Assembly: GCF_023558375.1 (NCBI RefSeq) | Contig: NZ_CP083761.1 | Span: forward strand, 4,171,001-4,235,000 | DNA: 64,000 bases | Direction: 5' to 3' | DNA from: Chroococcidiopsis sp. CCMEE 29 | GTDB taxonomy: Bacteria > Cyanobacteriota > Cyanobacteriia > Cyanobacteriales > Chroococcidiopsidaceae | Part shown: one piece after another, positions 1 to 9,619 of the stretch | Position numbering within the stretch: position 1 is the first letter of the stretch | Layout: every line of letters begins with the position of its first letter | The notes under the pieces: generated by a model | The model's input: the letters and a program-made list of their open reading frames with translations, nothing else | What the model was told of the DNA's origin: nothing | The model's database searches: none | Translations under genes and position numbers: made by a program

Positions 1-191
1 GTTGACCGAACAGACGTCAGGGGTCAGGGAATAGAGAAAGAATCTGACCTCTTTCCAAGGCATTCTTATCCCATCCCTGGCTAGCCCCTAGACCCTGAGC
101 CCTAATGAATCGCCGATCCCAGTCTGCGACGGCTGGCTAGGTACCTCTGTTAAAATGCAAAAAACCTCTCACTTTCAATTATTAAGTTTTT

Positions 192-557
192 ATGCAATCA
201 GCAGATACCCCAAATTTATCCAGCGATCATAACTTAGAGGCAATGTGGCACTTTTCTCAAACCTATGCCAAGCGCACTGGGACCTACTTCTGTGTCGATC
301 CTTCAGTGACTGCTGTAGTGATTGAAGGACTTGCCAAACATAAAGATGAGCTTGGCGCTCCTTTGTGTCCTTGCCGCCACTACGAAGATAAAGAAGCAGA
401 GGTACACGCCACCTTCTGGAACTGCCCTTGTGTACCAATGCGAGAGCGCAAAGAGTGCCACTGTATGTTGTTTCTCACCCCAGATAACGAGTTTTCCGGC
501 GAGCAGCAAGATATACCGCTAGAAGTTATCAAGGATGTCCGAGAAAGTATGGCATGA
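192..557 (+). CDS. ftrC: Ferredoxin:thioredoxin reductase, catalytic subunit
   Basis: This 121-residue protein is the catalytic chain of ferredoxin:thioredoxin reductase. The enzyme passes electrons from photosystem I-reduced ferredoxin to thioredoxin, and so switches Calvin-cycle and other enzymes with light. Three Cys-x-Cys pairs are visible: C59/C61 in CPCRHY, C78/C80 in NCPC and C89/C91 in ECHC. This is the spacing of the family, in which four of these cysteines hold the 4Fe-4S cluster and the other two (here inferred to be C61 and C91) form the redox disulfide. Length is normal. The variable chain is encoded elsewhere. The next gene starts inside its last codons in another frame, which suggests translational coupling. 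Confidence 0.97.
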   Translation: MQSADTPNLSSDHNLEAMWHFSQTYAKRTGTYFCVDPSVTAVVIEGLAKHKDELGAPLCPCRHYEDKEAEVHATFWNCPCVPMRERKECHCMLFLTPDNEFSGEQQDIPLEVIKDVRESMA

Positions 558-963
558 CCAAACGGTGCCTGAGGAGTTCTGGCAAGGCGTAGAGCAGTTT
601 AATCAAGGGCAGTTCTACGCCTGTCACGATACTTTAGAAGCTCTGTGGATCGAAGCAACAGAGCCAGAAAAAACTTTTTATCAGGGAATTTTGCAAATTT
701 CTGTAGCCCTTTATCACTTAGGTAACTCTAACTGGCGGGGTGCTGTGATTCTGCTGGGAGAGGGAATTAATCGACTGCGGCGTTACCCAGCTATCCATAG
801 TGAAATTGACGTTGATCGTTTATTAATCCAAAGTGCAGCTTTATTGAAGGGGCTGCAACAGACAGGACCCGAAAGGATTGGTGATTGGGTAATGGGCAAC
901 GGTGCGATCGCTAGTGAAAATGAAGTTTTGCCCTTACCGAGTATTGTGAGAGTTGAGGGGTGA
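535..963 (+). CDS. DUF309 domain protein
   Basis: This 142-residue protein belongs to the DUF309 family, recognised by the central helical motif with HDTLEALW (about residues 31-38) and the following FYQGILQISVALYH segment. The family is small, all-helical, common in cyanobacteria and has no settled biochemical role. The ATG overlaps the end of ftrC by 23 bases in another frame; no better start lies after the ftrC stop. The overlap implies a two-gene operon, but a functional link to thioredoxin reduction is only inference. An intergenic region of about 220 bases follows, with no gene seen. Confidence 0.88.
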   Translation: MSEKVWHDQTVPEEFWQGVEQFNQGQFYACHDTLEALWIEATEPEKTFYQGILQISVALYHLGNSNWRGAVILLGEGINRLRRYPAIHSEIDVDRLLIQSAALLKGLQQTGPERIGDWVMGNGAIASENEVLPLPSIVRVEG

Positions 964-1182
964 ATGATTGGTTGGCAGCATTAGGGGTGATAGAGGCGAA
1001 ACCTTTAGGATTAAAGAATCGTCAAGATTTACACCATTCGCAAAAACTGCCGTTACACTCAATTGAGCCAGATTGAGTTTTGACAGGATTGATACACTAC
1101 ATACAGCCGCCTCAGTTGGAAACCTCCACTTGATGTGTGGTTATGCTAATTATTTCAACCGCTTGAGTCAGTAATTTTACCC

Positions 1183-1707
1183 ATGATGCCCTCCTCCCGT
1201 TTTCGCATGCGTCGCCTGGGGTTAGCCTGGATACTACCAGCTGCCTTAGTGAGCGCGATCGCCTTTGCTGGCCCCTCGCCCAGTGCCAAAGGGCAAACAC
1301 CTGCAGATGGTCGTGCCCTTTCCATCAACTCTGATACTCAAGAAGCTAACTCCCAAACCGGCGTTTTCACTGCTCGTGGCAATGTGCAAATTAATTACCC
1401 TGCGCGACAGGTACAAGCTACCGCTGCCCAAGCGCAATACTTCAGTCGTGAGCGCAAAATTGTTTTAAATGGCGATGTTTATGTCTTGCAGCAAGGCAAT
1501 AGTATTAGGGGTGAGACTGTCACTTACCTAATTGATGAAGGGAGATTCATTGCTACACCTAAGGCAAATGCACAGGTAGAATCGATTTACGTCGTTTCCG
1601 ATCCGGATCCTACAACTCAACCGTCAGCAGCACCACAGACACCCCCTCTGAATCCCAACCCAGCATCTAAAACTCCTGCTGGTGTGCCAGCTCCTAGGCG
1701 GCAATAG
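1183..1707 (+). CDS. lptA: LptA/OstA-like periplasmic lipopolysaccharide transport protein
   Basis: This 174-residue exported protein carries an OstA/LptA N-terminal domain. After an N-terminal signal peptide (basic start, then a hydrophobic stretch to about residue 30, ending AFAGPSPSAKG) comes the typical run ALSINSDTQEANSQTGVFTA and ARGNVQINYP, then LNGDVYVLQQGNSIRGETVTY, a pattern that builds the beta-jellyroll bridge for lipopolysaccharide. The C-terminal 40 residues are Pro/Thr/Ala-rich and probably disordered. It is followed within 40 bases by lptB and then by an LptF/LptG-type permease, which strongly supports a role in the Lpt trans-envelope bridge. Two adjacent ATG codons (1183 and 1186) could serve as the start. 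Confidence 0.88.
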   Translation: MMPSSRFRMRRLGLAWILPAALVSAIAFAGPSPSAKGQTPADGRALSINSDTQEANSQTGVFTARGNVQINYPARQVQATAAQAQYFSRERKIVLNGDVYVLQQGNSIRGETVTYLIDEGRFIATPKANAQVESIYVVSDPDPTTQPSAAPQTPPLNPNPASKTPAGVPAPRRQ

Positions 1708-1745
1708 ACTTTAGGATCAGTCCTAATTGCGCGCCGCGATCCGAT

Positions 1746-2483
1746 GTGAACGCAATGAGAATAGTTCTAGATAATATCCACAAGTCTTATGGAAAGCGCG
1801 TCATTGTTAATCGCGTTAACCTCTCAGTAGCTCAGGGTGAAATCGTGGGACTACTAGGTCCGAATGGAGCTGGTAAAACAACGACATTTTACATTGCCAC
1901 GGGCTTAGAAAAACCGAATCAAGGTACGGTGTGGCTAAACGACCAGGACATCACTGCACTGCCGATGCACAAACGGGCGCGGCTAGGGATTGGGTATCTG
2001 GCGCAGGAACCGAGTATCTTTCGCCATCTAAGTGTGCAGGATAATATCCTACTGGTACTAGAGCAAACTAAGGTACCACGCCGTGAGTGGCATGCTCGTC
2101 TAAACTTCCTCCTACGAGACTTTCGCTTGGAAAGAGTGGCTACTACAAAAGGAATTCAAGTTTCTGGTGGAGAGCGGCGACGTACAGAATTGGCGAGAGC
2201 TTTGGCAGCTGGCAGCGAGGGACCGAAATTTTTATTATTAGATGAGCCGTTTGCCGGTGTCGATCCGATTGCAGTCGCTGAAATTCAGACTATGGTGCAA
2301 AAGCTACGCGATCGCCAAATTGGTATCTTAGTCACAGATCACAATGTCCGAGAAACCCTGGCGATCACAGACAGAGCATATATTATGCGAGAAGGACAAA
2401 TTCTCGCCTCTGGTAGTGCCGAAGAGCTTTACAATAACCCTCTTGTACGGCAGTACTACTTAGGTAACAACTTCCAGCTTTGA
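1746..2483 (+). CDS. lptB: LPS export ABC transporter ATP-binding protein LptB
   Basis: This is the ATPase that drives lipopolysaccharide extraction from the inner membrane. Visible motifs are Walker A GPNGAGKT (residues 38-45), the Q-loop region IGYLAQEPSIFRHLSV, the signature VSGGERRR, Walker B FLLLDEPFAGVD and the switch histidine in VTDHNVRE. Together with the QEPSIFR and SGGERRR variants these are diagnostic of LptB rather than amino-acid importers. The reading frame can start at GTG 1746 or ATG 1755 (starting MRIVLDN); the latter fits the usual family length (about 242 residues). It lies between the LptA-like gene and an LptF/LptG permease. Confidence 0.95.
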   Translation: MNAMRIVLDNIHKSYGKRVIVNRVNLSVAQGEIVGLLGPNGAGKTTTFYIATGLEKPNQGTVWLNDQDITALPMHKRARLGIGYLAQEPSIFRHLSVQDNILLVLEQTKVPRREWHARLNFLLRDFRLERVATTKGIQVSGGERRRTELARALAAGSEGPKFLLLDEPFAGVDPIAVAEIQTMVQKLRDRQIGILVTDHNVRETLAITDRAYIMREGQILASGSAEELYNNPLVRQYYLGNNFQL

Positions 2484-2502
2484 AGAGACAAGGAGAAGGA
2501 TT

Positions 2503-2585
2503 TTGGATGTTGAATTTTGGATTTTGGATTAGGAAATCTCCCCCTGCTCCCCCTGCTCCCCCTGCTCCCCCTGCTCCCTAATCTC
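2503..2585. repeat. Composite short-unit repeat block (ATCCAAA heptamer plus AGCAGGGGG nonamer, inverted)
   Basis: Between lptB and the permease gene lie tandem TTTTGGA-type heptamers (about 2503-2530) followed by four copies of a CTCCCCCTG nonamer (2539-2579). Read on the minus strand the order is nonamer then ATCCAAA heptamers, the same order as the blocks at 55.1 kb and 61.1 kb. It sits in the untranslated spacer and does not break the lpt run. Confidence 0.85.
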
Positions 2586-2599
2586 TACTCCCTAGTTCA

Positions 2600-3775
2600 A
2601 TGACATCAGCCAGCTACAAGTTTTCTAAGCCTACAAAACCGCTGGTTCCTGGGCCTTCGCTCATGGATCGCTACATTGCCACTGAACTACTCCTGCCATT
2701 TTTGTTTGGTGTGGGAGCCTTTTCTTCAGTTGGCGTGGCAGTTGGCATCATGTTTGACCTGGTGCGGAGAGTGGTGGAATCTGGGTTGCCGATTAACATA
2801 GCCTTAAATGTGTTTTTGTTGAAGCTACCCGCTTTCGTTGTCCTTGCTTTCCCAATGTCCACGCTGCTTGCTGCCTTGATGACCTACAGTCGGTTGTCTA
2901 GCGATAGTGAACTGATCGCTCTGCGTAGCTGTGGAGTGAGTATCTATCGATTAGTGCTGCCTGCTGTCATCCTAAGTTTTATCGTCACGGGGATAACATT
3001 TATATTTAATGAGCAAGTTGTACCAGCGGCAAACTACCAGGCTACTGTCACCCTAGAACGAGCACTGAAGCAAGAAAAACCAGCGTTTCAGGAAAACAAC
3101 ATTTTCTACCCCGAATATCAAGAAGTTAAGCAGCCGAATGGTGACGAAGCAAAAATACTTACTCGCTTATTTTATGCCGATCATTTTAATGGTCAGCGTA
3201 TGCAAGGCTTGACGATTGTGGATCGTTCCCGCGAAGGTCTAAATCAAATCGTGGTAGCTGATTCAGCTGAATGGAATCTAACCCAAAATACTTGGGATTT
3301 TTTCGATGGCACTATCTATCTAGTTTCTCCAGATAGCTCCTATCGCAACATTGTGCGGTTTGAACATCAACAGCTGAAATTGCCCCGGACACCGTTAGAT
3401 ATAGCAGCAAGAGGGCGTGATTCTGATGAGATGAATATTGCCCAAGTCCGAAAGCAGCTAGAGCTTGCTCGCCTCAGTAATGATGACAAAAAAATTCGTA
3501 GGTATAAGCTTCGGATTCAAGAAAAAATTGCTTTGCCATTTGTATGTGTTGTTTTTGGCTTAGTAGGCGCAGCTTTGGGAACCAAACCTCAGCGCACTGG
3601 CAGAGCAACGAGTTTTGGTATTAGTGTGGTTGTGATTTTTAGCTATTACTTACTCATGTTTATCAGTAGCCAGCTAGGCTTGGCGGGTATTCTCTCTCCG
3701 TCTGTATCAGCCTGGTTGCCGACTATGTTTGGTTTTGGGGCAGGCGGTTTGCTTTTATTCCGAGTCGCAAAGTAA
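2600..3775 (+). CDS. LptF/LptG family permease (YjgP/YjgQ)
   Basis: This 391-residue protein is an LptF/LptG-type inner-membrane permease that partners LptB and feeds lipopolysaccharide to LptA. It shows MDRYIATELLLPFLFGVGAF near the N terminus, three N-terminal transmembrane helices with AFPMSTLLAALMTYSRLSSD (the family's cytoplasmic coupling region), a soluble beta-jellyroll middle (about residues 150-270), and three C-terminal helices beginning RIQEKIALPFVCVVFGLVGA. Cyanobacteria usually have one such gene acting as both LptF and LptG, so I leave the symbol open. It is the third gene of the lptA-lptB run, 117 bases after lptB, the gap being filled by repeats. Confidence 0.92.
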   Translation: MTSASYKFSKPTKPLVPGPSLMDRYIATELLLPFLFGVGAFSSVGVAVGIMFDLVRRVVESGLPINIALNVFLLKLPAFVVLAFPMSTLLAALMTYSRLSSDSELIALRSCGVSIYRLVLPAVILSFIVTGITFIFNEQVVPAANYQATVTLERALKQEKPAFQENNIFYPEYQEVKQPNGDEAKILTRLFYADHFNGQRMQGLTIVDRSREGLNQIVVADSAEWNLTQNTWDFFDGTIYLVSPDSSYRNIVRFEHQQLKLPRTPLDIAARGRDSDEMNIAQVRKQLELARLSNDDKKIRRYKLRIQEKIALPFVCVVFGLVGAALGTKPQRTGRATSFGISVVVIFSYYLLMFISSQLGLAGILSPSVSAWLPTMFGFGAGGLLLFRVAK

Positions 3776-3821
3776 AAGGAACTGACCTCTAGGTGAGTCA
3801 AAGGGAAAGTGCGGCTCGCAC

Positions 3822-4598
3822 TCACTCCTTCCTTACTCCTCGCTCCGGATAGGTTTCGCCCAAAATTGCAGACAGAGAGAGATGTTTGCGAATATCCATT
3901 TTCTCTGCCAGCGATTCTTCGCCTGAATTGAGCGTGTTGTTCTCTGGTGGCAGCACTGTCACTGCATGCAATTGTTCCAAATTAAGCAATTGTTTCTCTT
4001 CTACTGGAGGTATTTTCTCCACTAGAGATTCGCTTGACTGGAGCGACTGGTTCTCCTCCGGTTGCAGCACTGTTATTTCTGGTTCTGTCTTAGCTGGCAG
4101 TGGCACAATCGGTAGGGAAGTAAAACTCGGTTGCTTTCCTTGCAGTAGTTTTCGCTGCTGGCGACGCGTTAGCTTCCGTTTGGCAGTAAACTTGATACGC
4201 TGACGCAGTTTGGGCAGTCCTGACGAACTTTTCACCCATTTAGCCACGATTATTGAACTAGCAGCACCAATGAGGGTAACGGTTCCTAGCAACCACCAAG
4301 GTCTAGAATTGCGTGTCTGGAAGGTATTTGGGCTTGCAGTTTCTACGGGTGTTGGTTCAGGTTCTTCCTGTTTTAGATTACTAACCTGGGTGATGCTGAA
4401 AAAGGCAATGGTAATAACAGCGGCTAGGAATGACCATACTCCAATCAAAACTAGCCAAGGAGAATGCCTAATCAATTCGGGCAGGAAATTTTTTCTCGCT
4501 GATTGTCCCAAGTGCTGGCTCGACTGAGCAGGCTGAGAATAGCTCAATGCGGAGGAGTGCTGTGCACCCTGACTATCCGTACTTTGATTATTATCCAT
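3822..4598 (-). CDS. Two-helix membrane protein of unknown function
   Basis: This 258-residue protein is not one I recognise. It has a Ser/Gln-rich N terminus (residues 1-35), a transmembrane helix at about 48-70 (WLVLIGVWSFLAAVITIAFF), a short acidic/Pro linker, a second helix at about 100-121 (WWLLGTVTLIGAASSIIVAK), a strongly basic stretch with KLTRRQQRKLLQGK, and an acidic Glu/Pro-rich tail. It follows ddl on the same strand after about 100 bases and could be co-transcribed with it. That position is often occupied by the cell-division gene ftsQ in cyanobacteria, but no POTRA-like region is evident, so I do not call it FtsQ. It ends convergently, 46 bases from the permease gene. Confidence 0.7.
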   Translation of the reverse strand: MDNNQSTDSQGAQHSSALSYSQPAQSSQHLGQSARKNFLPELIRHSPWLVLIGVWSFLAAVITIAFFSITQVSNLKQEEPEPTPVETASPNTFQTRNSRPWWLLGTVTLIGAASSIIVAKWVKSSSGLPKLRQRIKFTAKRKLTRRQQRKLLQGKQPSFTSLPIVPLPAKTEPEITVLQPEENQSLQSSESLVEKIPPVEEKQLLNLEQLHAVTVLPPENNTLNSGEESLAEKMDIRKHLSLSAILGETYPERGVRKE

Positions 4599-4700
4599 TG
4601 CACTTTCAGAGGCGTCACTAACGACTGTACTGTACGGGCGGCTTTGAAAGTCTTGCTTTTAGGTAATTGAAAATATCTGTTAAACCCGCCCCTACGCCTA

Positions 4701-5774
4701 CTAATGAGAATGTCGTTCTAAAGCAAGTTGAATCAATTGATCTACCAATTCTGGAAAGGAAATGCCGCTGGCAGCCCATAGTCGAGGATACATACTCGTT
4801 GCTGTGAAGCCGGGTAAAGTATTGATTTCATTCAGCAATACTTTACCCGTTGCTTCAACATAGAAAAAGTCTACTCTTGCTAAACCAGAGGCATCAATAG
4901 CTGCAAAAGCCTGGAGAGCCATCTGTTGGATTTCGGTAGCGATCGCATCTGGTACTGATGCTGGAATCAACAAATCTGCCTTACCTGCGCTATATTTCGT
5001 CTCATAATCATAGAAATCGCTTTGATAAGTAATCTCTCCTACGACAGAAGCCTTGGGGTGATCGTTACCTAAGACGGCACATTCAAGTTCCCTGGCAACT
5101 ACAGCTTCTTCCACAATTATCCGCCGATCATAGCTTGCAGCATTATCCAGGGCAGTTTCCAATTCAGTGCGCGATCGCACCTTGGTAATGCCCACTGACG
5201 ATCCTAAATTAGCAGGCTTTACAAAACAGGGATAACCCAAATCCGCTTCAATTTGGTCACAAAGCTTGGGAAATACGCAAGGATTCGACCAGATCTGCGC
5301 TCGGTTAACGGCAATGTACTTCACCTGTGGTAGTCCCATCTGGGCGAACGCCATCTTCATGGCAATTTTATCCATGCCCATCGCGGAGCCTAAAACCCCA
5401 GAACCGACGAAGGGAACTTGCATTAATTTCAGCAGTCCCTGCACTGTACCATCTTCCCCATTCGGACCGTGGAGAATCGGAAACCAAACATCGACTTCAG
5501 CTGCTTGGGGTGGAGACTGCCAGTTGCTGAGTTGTTGATTTTTGGGAGTTTCGTCTGGGGATGGTAGCAGGGGAATACCTGATTCTAGAACTTTTTGGGG
5601 TTCTTGCCCCGCTAGCCAGCGTCCATCTTTTTGGATATAAACAGGCAGTAGTTCGTATTTGCTACCGTTTTGATCCGCACTTAGCGCGTTGGCGATCGCC
5701 TGAGCTGAGCTAACTGAAACTTCATGTTCCCCCGATCGACCTCCAAACAGCAATCCCACTCTCAACCTTGTCAT
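4701..5774 (-). CDS. ddl: D-alanine--D-alanine ligase
   Basis: This enzyme joins two D-alanines with ATP for peptidoglycan precursors. The N terminus [20 protein letters not shown] is the Ddl signature. The ATP-grasp core contains [25 protein letters not shown], and the metal-binding end ARVDFFY...[11 protein letters not shown] place the start at ATG 5774 (MTRLRVGLL): a strong GGAGG lies 9 bases upstream on the minus strand, whereas the longer frame to 5801 would translate through that ribosome-binding site. This gives 357 residues, normal for the family. Confidence 0.96.
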   Translation of the reverse strand: MTRLRVGLLFGGRSGEHEVSVSSAQAIANALSADQNGSKYELLPVYIQKDGRWLAGQEPQKVLESGIPLLPSPDETPKNQQLSNWQSPPQAAEVDVWFPILHGPNGEDGTVQGLLKLMQVPFVGSGVLGSAMGMDKIAMKMAFAQMGLPQVKYIAVNRAQIWSNPCVFPKLCDQIEADLGYPCFVKPANLGSSVGITKVRSRTELETALDNAASYDRRIIVEEAVVARELECAVLGNDHPKASVVGEITYQSDFYDYETKYSAGKADLLIPASVPDAIATEIQQMALQAFAAIDASGLARVDFFYVEATGKVLLNEINTLPGFTATSMYPRLWAASGISFPELVDQLIQLALERHSH

Positions 5775-5814
5775 CCTCAACACCTCCGCCACTTTTGGCA
5801 TAGCCTATCACAGA

Positions 5815-5840
5815 AGGGGTCAGGGGTCAGGGGTCAGGGG
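5815..5840. repeat. GGGGTCA heptamer tandem repeat
   Basis: A short run of the heptamer GGGGTCA (about 3.5 units) fills the space between miaB and ddl. The same unit or its TAACCCC variant recurs at the window start, 22.25 kb, 30.2 kb, 45.5 kb, 55.2 kb and 61.2 kb. Confidence 0.85.
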
Positions 5841-5882
5841 AAGAGAAATAAATTTATACTCTTCTGGCTCCTGATGTTCTAA

Positions 5883-7247
5883 CTACACAGGAATTAGCTG
5901 TTGGATTCCGACTGGTTCACCTGTTAAGCTAAAAGCCCGCACCTCTGTAATTTTGACTTTTACCAGTTGACCTTTAAGTTCGGCAATATTGCCATTAAAA
6001 AAGGTGAGACGATTGCCGCGTGTCCGTCCCATTATCTGATTGGGGTTTTTAGGATTTTGGTCTTCCACTAACACTTCTTCGATGCGACCAAGATAACGTT
6101 GAGAGCGCTGGGCTGCTTTAGTTGCAACTAAGTGGTTCAGTCGTTGTAGGCGATCGCTCTTAATTTCCTCACTCAACTGATTTTCCCATACAGATGCTGG
6201 TGTGCTCGGACGGGGAGAGTAAGCAGCTGTATTCAGATGATCGAAACCAATGTCTTCCACTAGCCGCAGTGTATTTTCAAATTGTGCTTCCGTTTCACCA
6301 GGAAACCCCACAATTGCATCAGCACTAATTGACGCATCCGGCATATACCGACGAATCGTATCAATAATCCGGCGATATTTCTCCTGTGTGTAGCCTCGCG
6401 CCATGCGTTTTAGCACTTCGTTATCCCCAGACTGGAAGGGAATATGGAAATGTTCGCACACTTTGGGCAATTCGGCACAAGCCCGAATTAGGCGCTCTGT
6501 AAAATAACGTGGGTGACTCGTAGCAAAGCGAATTCGTTCTATTCCCGGCACGTCATGGACGTAGTACAGCAAGTCTGTCAACGTATGCTGATGCCGCCCC
6601 TCTGGGGTTACTCCCGGCAAATCTCGCCCATAGGCATCAATATTCTGACCCAGCAACGTTACTTCCTGATAACCCAATTGCCCCAACTTTTCCATCTCAG
6701 CTCGAATTGCCTCTGGTGTCCGAGATTGCTCTATACCGCGTACATTGGGAACAACGCAGTAGGTACAGCGCTCGTTGCAGCCATAAATCACGTTTACCCA
6801 AGCCGTCACCGAGCTGTCGCGGCGAGGTTTCGTAATATCTTCGACAATATGGATTGGTTCGGTTGCCACCACCTGATTGCCATCAAATACCTGTTCCAGC
6901 AAATCTTGAAGACGGTTGGCGTGTTGGGGTCCCATTACCAAATCTAGTTCTGGTACTCGTCGCAGTAGTGTTTCTCCTTCCTGCTGAGCGACACAACCAG
7001 CAACCACTAAGGTAAGATTGGGCTGTTCGTGCTTGCGTTTTGCCTGTCTACCTAGGTAGGAATAAACCTTTTGCTCAGCGTTATCCCGAATCGTGCAGGT
7101 ATTGTAGAGGATTAAGTCAGCATCGTTTGGGTCTTCTGACCACTCAAAGCCCATATTTTCTAAAATACCAGCCATACGCTCGGAGTCTGCCTTATTCATT
7201 TGGCAACCAAACGTGGTGATGTGGTAGCGACGGTTGAAAGTGGTCAT
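5883..7247 (-). CDS. miaB: tRNA-2-methylthio-N6-dimethylallyladenosine synthase MiaB
   Basis: This 454-residue radical-SAM methylthiotransferase modifies A37 of tRNAs that read UNN codons. The N-terminal UPF0004 domain supplies cluster cysteines C15 ([10 protein letters not shown]), C51 (NTCTIRDNA) and C85 (VAGCVAQ). The radical-SAM cluster is C157-x3-C161-x2-C164 in [13 protein letters not shown]-terminal TRAM domain begins near residue 385 and ends with TGEPVG. The TIRDNAE and YCVVPNVRG motifs distinguish MiaB from MtaB and RimO. It is read in the same direction as ddl, with a repeat in between; no obvious Shine-Dalgarno precedes the ATG. Confidence 0.97.
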   Translation of the reverse strand: MTTFNRRYHITTFGCQMNKADSERMAGILENMGFEWSEDPNDADLILYNTCTIRDNAEQKVYSYLGRQAKRKHEQPNLTLVVAGCVAQQEGETLLRRVPELDLVMGPQHANRLQDLLEQVFDGNQVVATEPIHIVEDITKPRRDSSVTAWVNVIYGCNERCTYCVVPNVRGIEQSRTPEAIRAEMEKLGQLGYQEVTLLGQNIDAYGRDLPGVTPEGRHQHTLTDLLYYVHDVPGIERIRFATSHPRYFTERLIRACAELPKVCEHFHIPFQSGDNEVLKRMARGYTQEKYRRIIDTIRRYMPDASISADAIVGFPGETEAQFENTLRLVEDIGFDHLNTAAYSPRPSTPASVWENQLSEEIKSDRLQRLNHLVATKAAQRSQRYLGRIEEVLVEDQNPKNPNQIMGRTRGNRLTFFNGNIAELKGQLVKVKITEVRAFSLTGEPVGIQQLIPV

Positions 7248-7802
7248 TGTGATTTACGGACAAGAATGAGACACAGGTTTCCAGATTTTAATTATAGATT
7301 TTTGTGATTGAAGTCGCCTGAAGATGCGTTGTTGTCACTTTCTGGTCACATTTATATGTCGAATATAGCTACATATATAAAAAGTTTCATAACCGTGGAA
7401 AAACAACCAAGCAATCTTTGCATTTGGTTTGTCCTGTCAGAGAATTGGAGCGAAGCGAACAGTTATGACAGCAACAGCCACAGATAACTTGCAGAAGCAT
7501 CAATTTCAGAACTTACCAGCAACGCAAGTCTCCCGACAGTTAGACAGTAAGATAACCAAGTGCCAAGAGCGGTTTGGTCTCAATAAACAAGGCATCTACA
7601 GTTACAATCCCAGCCACTATTGTCCACCATAAACAAACACCCGATGCAACTGCACGCCTAGTATCAGAGTAACTAACAAGGCTGAGCGCAGCTTCGTGAC
7701 TTCTGGTAGAGGCATTGTGGTTGCCACTAGAGATACAAAAGAAATCTACTAGCTTTCACAATTAATGCAGCTTTGAATCACCAGTAACCTCAAGGAAGCG
7801 AT
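7248..7802. other. Intergenic region, possible small ORF
   Basis: This 555-base stretch between miaB and the glycosyltransferase gene holds no recognised gene. An open frame from ATG 7465 to 7632 would encode a 55-residue hydrophilic peptide ending NPSHYCPP. Its codon use looks plausible for this genome, but there is no clear ribosome-binding site and I recognise no family. The short string GGAGCGAAGCGA just before it also occurs near 29.03 kb, so part of the region may be dispersed repeat. Confidence 0.35.
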
Positions 7803-8651
7803 ATGAGATTGAGTGTAATCATAGCTTGTTTGAACGGAGCTGATACGATTGGTATCCAACTTGAGGCACTCGCCAACCAACAATGGTCTGAGCCGTGGGA
7901 AGTCATTTTCGCTGACAATGGCTCTAGGGATGGAACCGTAACGATTGTAGAGCAGTATAGACACAAATTACCAAATCTTCGGATTGTTGATGCCTCCGAC
8001 CAACCAGGCAAAGCACATGCTGGCAATGTTGCCATGTCAGCTGCTTCTGGTGAAGCATTCGCCTTTTGCGACGCAGATGACGAAGTGGCTCCGGGTTGGG
8101 TAGCAGCGATGGGTGAGGCGCTGGCTGAGTATGACTTCGTGGGTGGAGCGATGGATTATTTGAAGCTGAATCAACCCAAGCGAGTCAAACATCAAGTAGG
8201 AGGGATAAAACAAGCTGAACACCCTCCTTTCCTACCATTCTGCGGTGGCTGCAATTTTGGATTTAACCGCTCAGTTTATCAAGCGATCGGTGGGTTTGAT
8301 GAATCTTTTCTGTTTGGTGAGGATACGGAATATTGTTGGAGAGCTCAACTGGCAGGGAGTAAACTGCAGTTTGTCCCCAATGCGGTTGTTCATTACCGAC
8401 ATCGCAATACTTTAGCAGCTAGCTATCGTCAAGCGCGCAACTGGTCAGAATCTTATGTGCTCTTGCGCAAGAAGTATGGCGGCTCGCTCAGCAGATTAAT
8501 GATGCTGAAGTTGCTGCTCGGTGGTTGGAGGCATATGCCGCTGTGTCTGGTGCGAATCCGTAGCTGGGAAGATCTAGTTGAGTTTGCCTGGCAGTTTGGT
8601 TGGAAAATTGGTGAAACGCGAGGTTGCGTTAAACAGCTAAGTTTTAGTTGA
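7803..8651 (+). CDS. Family 2 glycosyltransferase
   Basis: This 282-residue GT-A fold glycosyltransferase transfers a sugar from a nucleotide donor, probably to a surface glycan or lipid. The N terminus MRLSVIIACLNGADTI and FADNGSRDGT are typical of GT2; the metal-binding DxD motif is D90-A-D92 in FCDADDEVAPGW; GGFDESFLFGEDTEYCWRA is the catalytic-base (ED) region. There is no transmembrane helix, so it is likely cytosolic or membrane-associated. The start has a good AAGGAAG box. The next gene is a sugar/polyketide-type methyltransferase, so the pair may decorate the same glycan, but the 188-base gap weakens the case for one operon. Confidence 0.92.
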   Translation: MRLSVIIACLNGADTIGIQLEALANQQWSEPWEVIFADNGSRDGTVTIVEQYRHKLPNLRIVDASDQPGKAHAGNVAMSAASGEAFAFCDADDEVAPGWVAAMGEALAEYDFVGGAMDYLKLNQPKRVKHQVGGIKQAEHPPFLPFCGGCNFGFNRSVYQAIGGFDESFLFGEDTEYCWRAQLAGSKLQFVPNAVVHYRHRNTLAASYRQARNWSESYVLLRKKYGGSLSRLMMLKLLLGGWRHMPLCLVRIRSWEDLVEFAWQFGWKIGETRGCVKQLSFS

Positions 8652-8839
8652 TTACCACCATGGCTTTTACTGATTAGTTAAATTAAGCAGTAAAGATTTA
8701 ACTACGATATTAGTGGTTTCATAAACTTTGGTAGAACCGCAATTCGAAGTAGAAAACTCAACTTTGCAACTACTAAAAAAGGGGGCGTGACCGAATCTAA
8801 GTAAGTAAAAACCTACTTTTAATAATGAGGGATTAGCCA

Positions 8840-9619
8840 ATGAAAGTAGTTAATCAGTTTTCAACAACTTTGGGCAGAAGAGCTTTACTCAGGCTACTTA
8901 AATTTCTGGGAAATCGCAAGGGCTACTATTTATTCGGATCGAATGCTGTTTCCTCTAATGGTTATAGTTTTGAGCATCAAATATTAAATAAGAATGAATC
9001 TTGGTTTGAAAATTTTGAAGAACGCTGGATGTATAGTGTAGATTCAGTTAGATACGCAACACTAGAGTTATTGAGGCGAGAGATTTATGAAAACGCACTT
9101 GAAGGTGCTGTTGCTGAAGTTGGTGTATATAAAGGTGTATTTGCTTCAGTAATCAACTATTATTTCCCCAACAAACAGCTTTATCTTTTTGACACTTTTG
9201 AGGGTTTTGACTCTCGTGATGTTCAAGTTGATAATCAAATGGGTTACAGTCCTGCCAGCACCGATGACTTCAATGATTCCAACATAGAATTAGTTTTATC
9301 TAGAATGTTTCATCGGGATAAAATAGTAGTAAAAAAGGGATGGTTCCCAGAATCAGCAGGTGGTTGCGAGAATGAAAAATTTTGTTTTGTTAGCTTGGAT
9401 ACAGACCTGTATCAGCCAATATATTCAGGCTTGTGCTGGTTTTATCCAAGGTTAGTAAATGGTGGATATATTATGGTTAACGACTATAACATAGACAATT
9501 ATCAAGGAACTAAAAAAGCTGTACATGAATTTACTAAGGAAAATGGTATTAGTTACACTCCAATTTGTGATTTGGGGGGAAGTGCAGTTATAGGGAAACC
9601 TTTGAAAATGGGTAAGTAG
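8840..9619 (+). CDS. TylF/MycF-type SAM-dependent O-methyltransferase
   Basis: This 259-residue protein belongs to the macrocin O-methyltransferase (TylF) family, whose members methylate sugar hydroxyls on natural products or surface glycans. Motif I is AEVGVYKGVFASV, followed by LYLFDTFEGFDSRDV; the metal-binding acidic pair lies in FVSLDTDLYQP and GGYIMVNDYN. The DNA is visibly more AT-rich than the flanking housekeeping genes, with many AAT, TTA and AGA codons, which is compatible with horizontal acquisition as often seen in glycan loci. The substrate is unknown. Confidence 0.9.
   Translation: MKVVNQFSTTLGRRALLRLLKFLGNRKGYYLFGSNAVSSNGYSFEHQILNKNESWFENFEERWMYSVDSVRYATLELLRREIYENALEGAVAEVGVYKGVFASVINYYFPNKQLYLFDTFEGFDSRDVQVDNQMGYSPASTDDFNDSNIELVLSRMFHRDKIVVKKGWFPESAGGCENEKFCFVSLDTDLYQPIYSGLCWFYPRLVNGGYIMVNDYNIDNYQGTKKAVHEFTKENGISYTPICDLGGSAVIGKPLKMGK

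Noticed and set aside
3822-4598. FtsQ as identity of the protein after ddl
   Set aside because: FtsQ has one transmembrane helix and a POTRA domain; this protein has two helices and a basic/acidic low-complexity tail.
7803-9619. Glycosyltransferase plus TylF methyltransferase as a natural-product cluster
   Set aside because: Only two genes, no polyketide, peptide or sugar-nucleotide genes nearby; a small glycan-decoration pair is enough to explain them.
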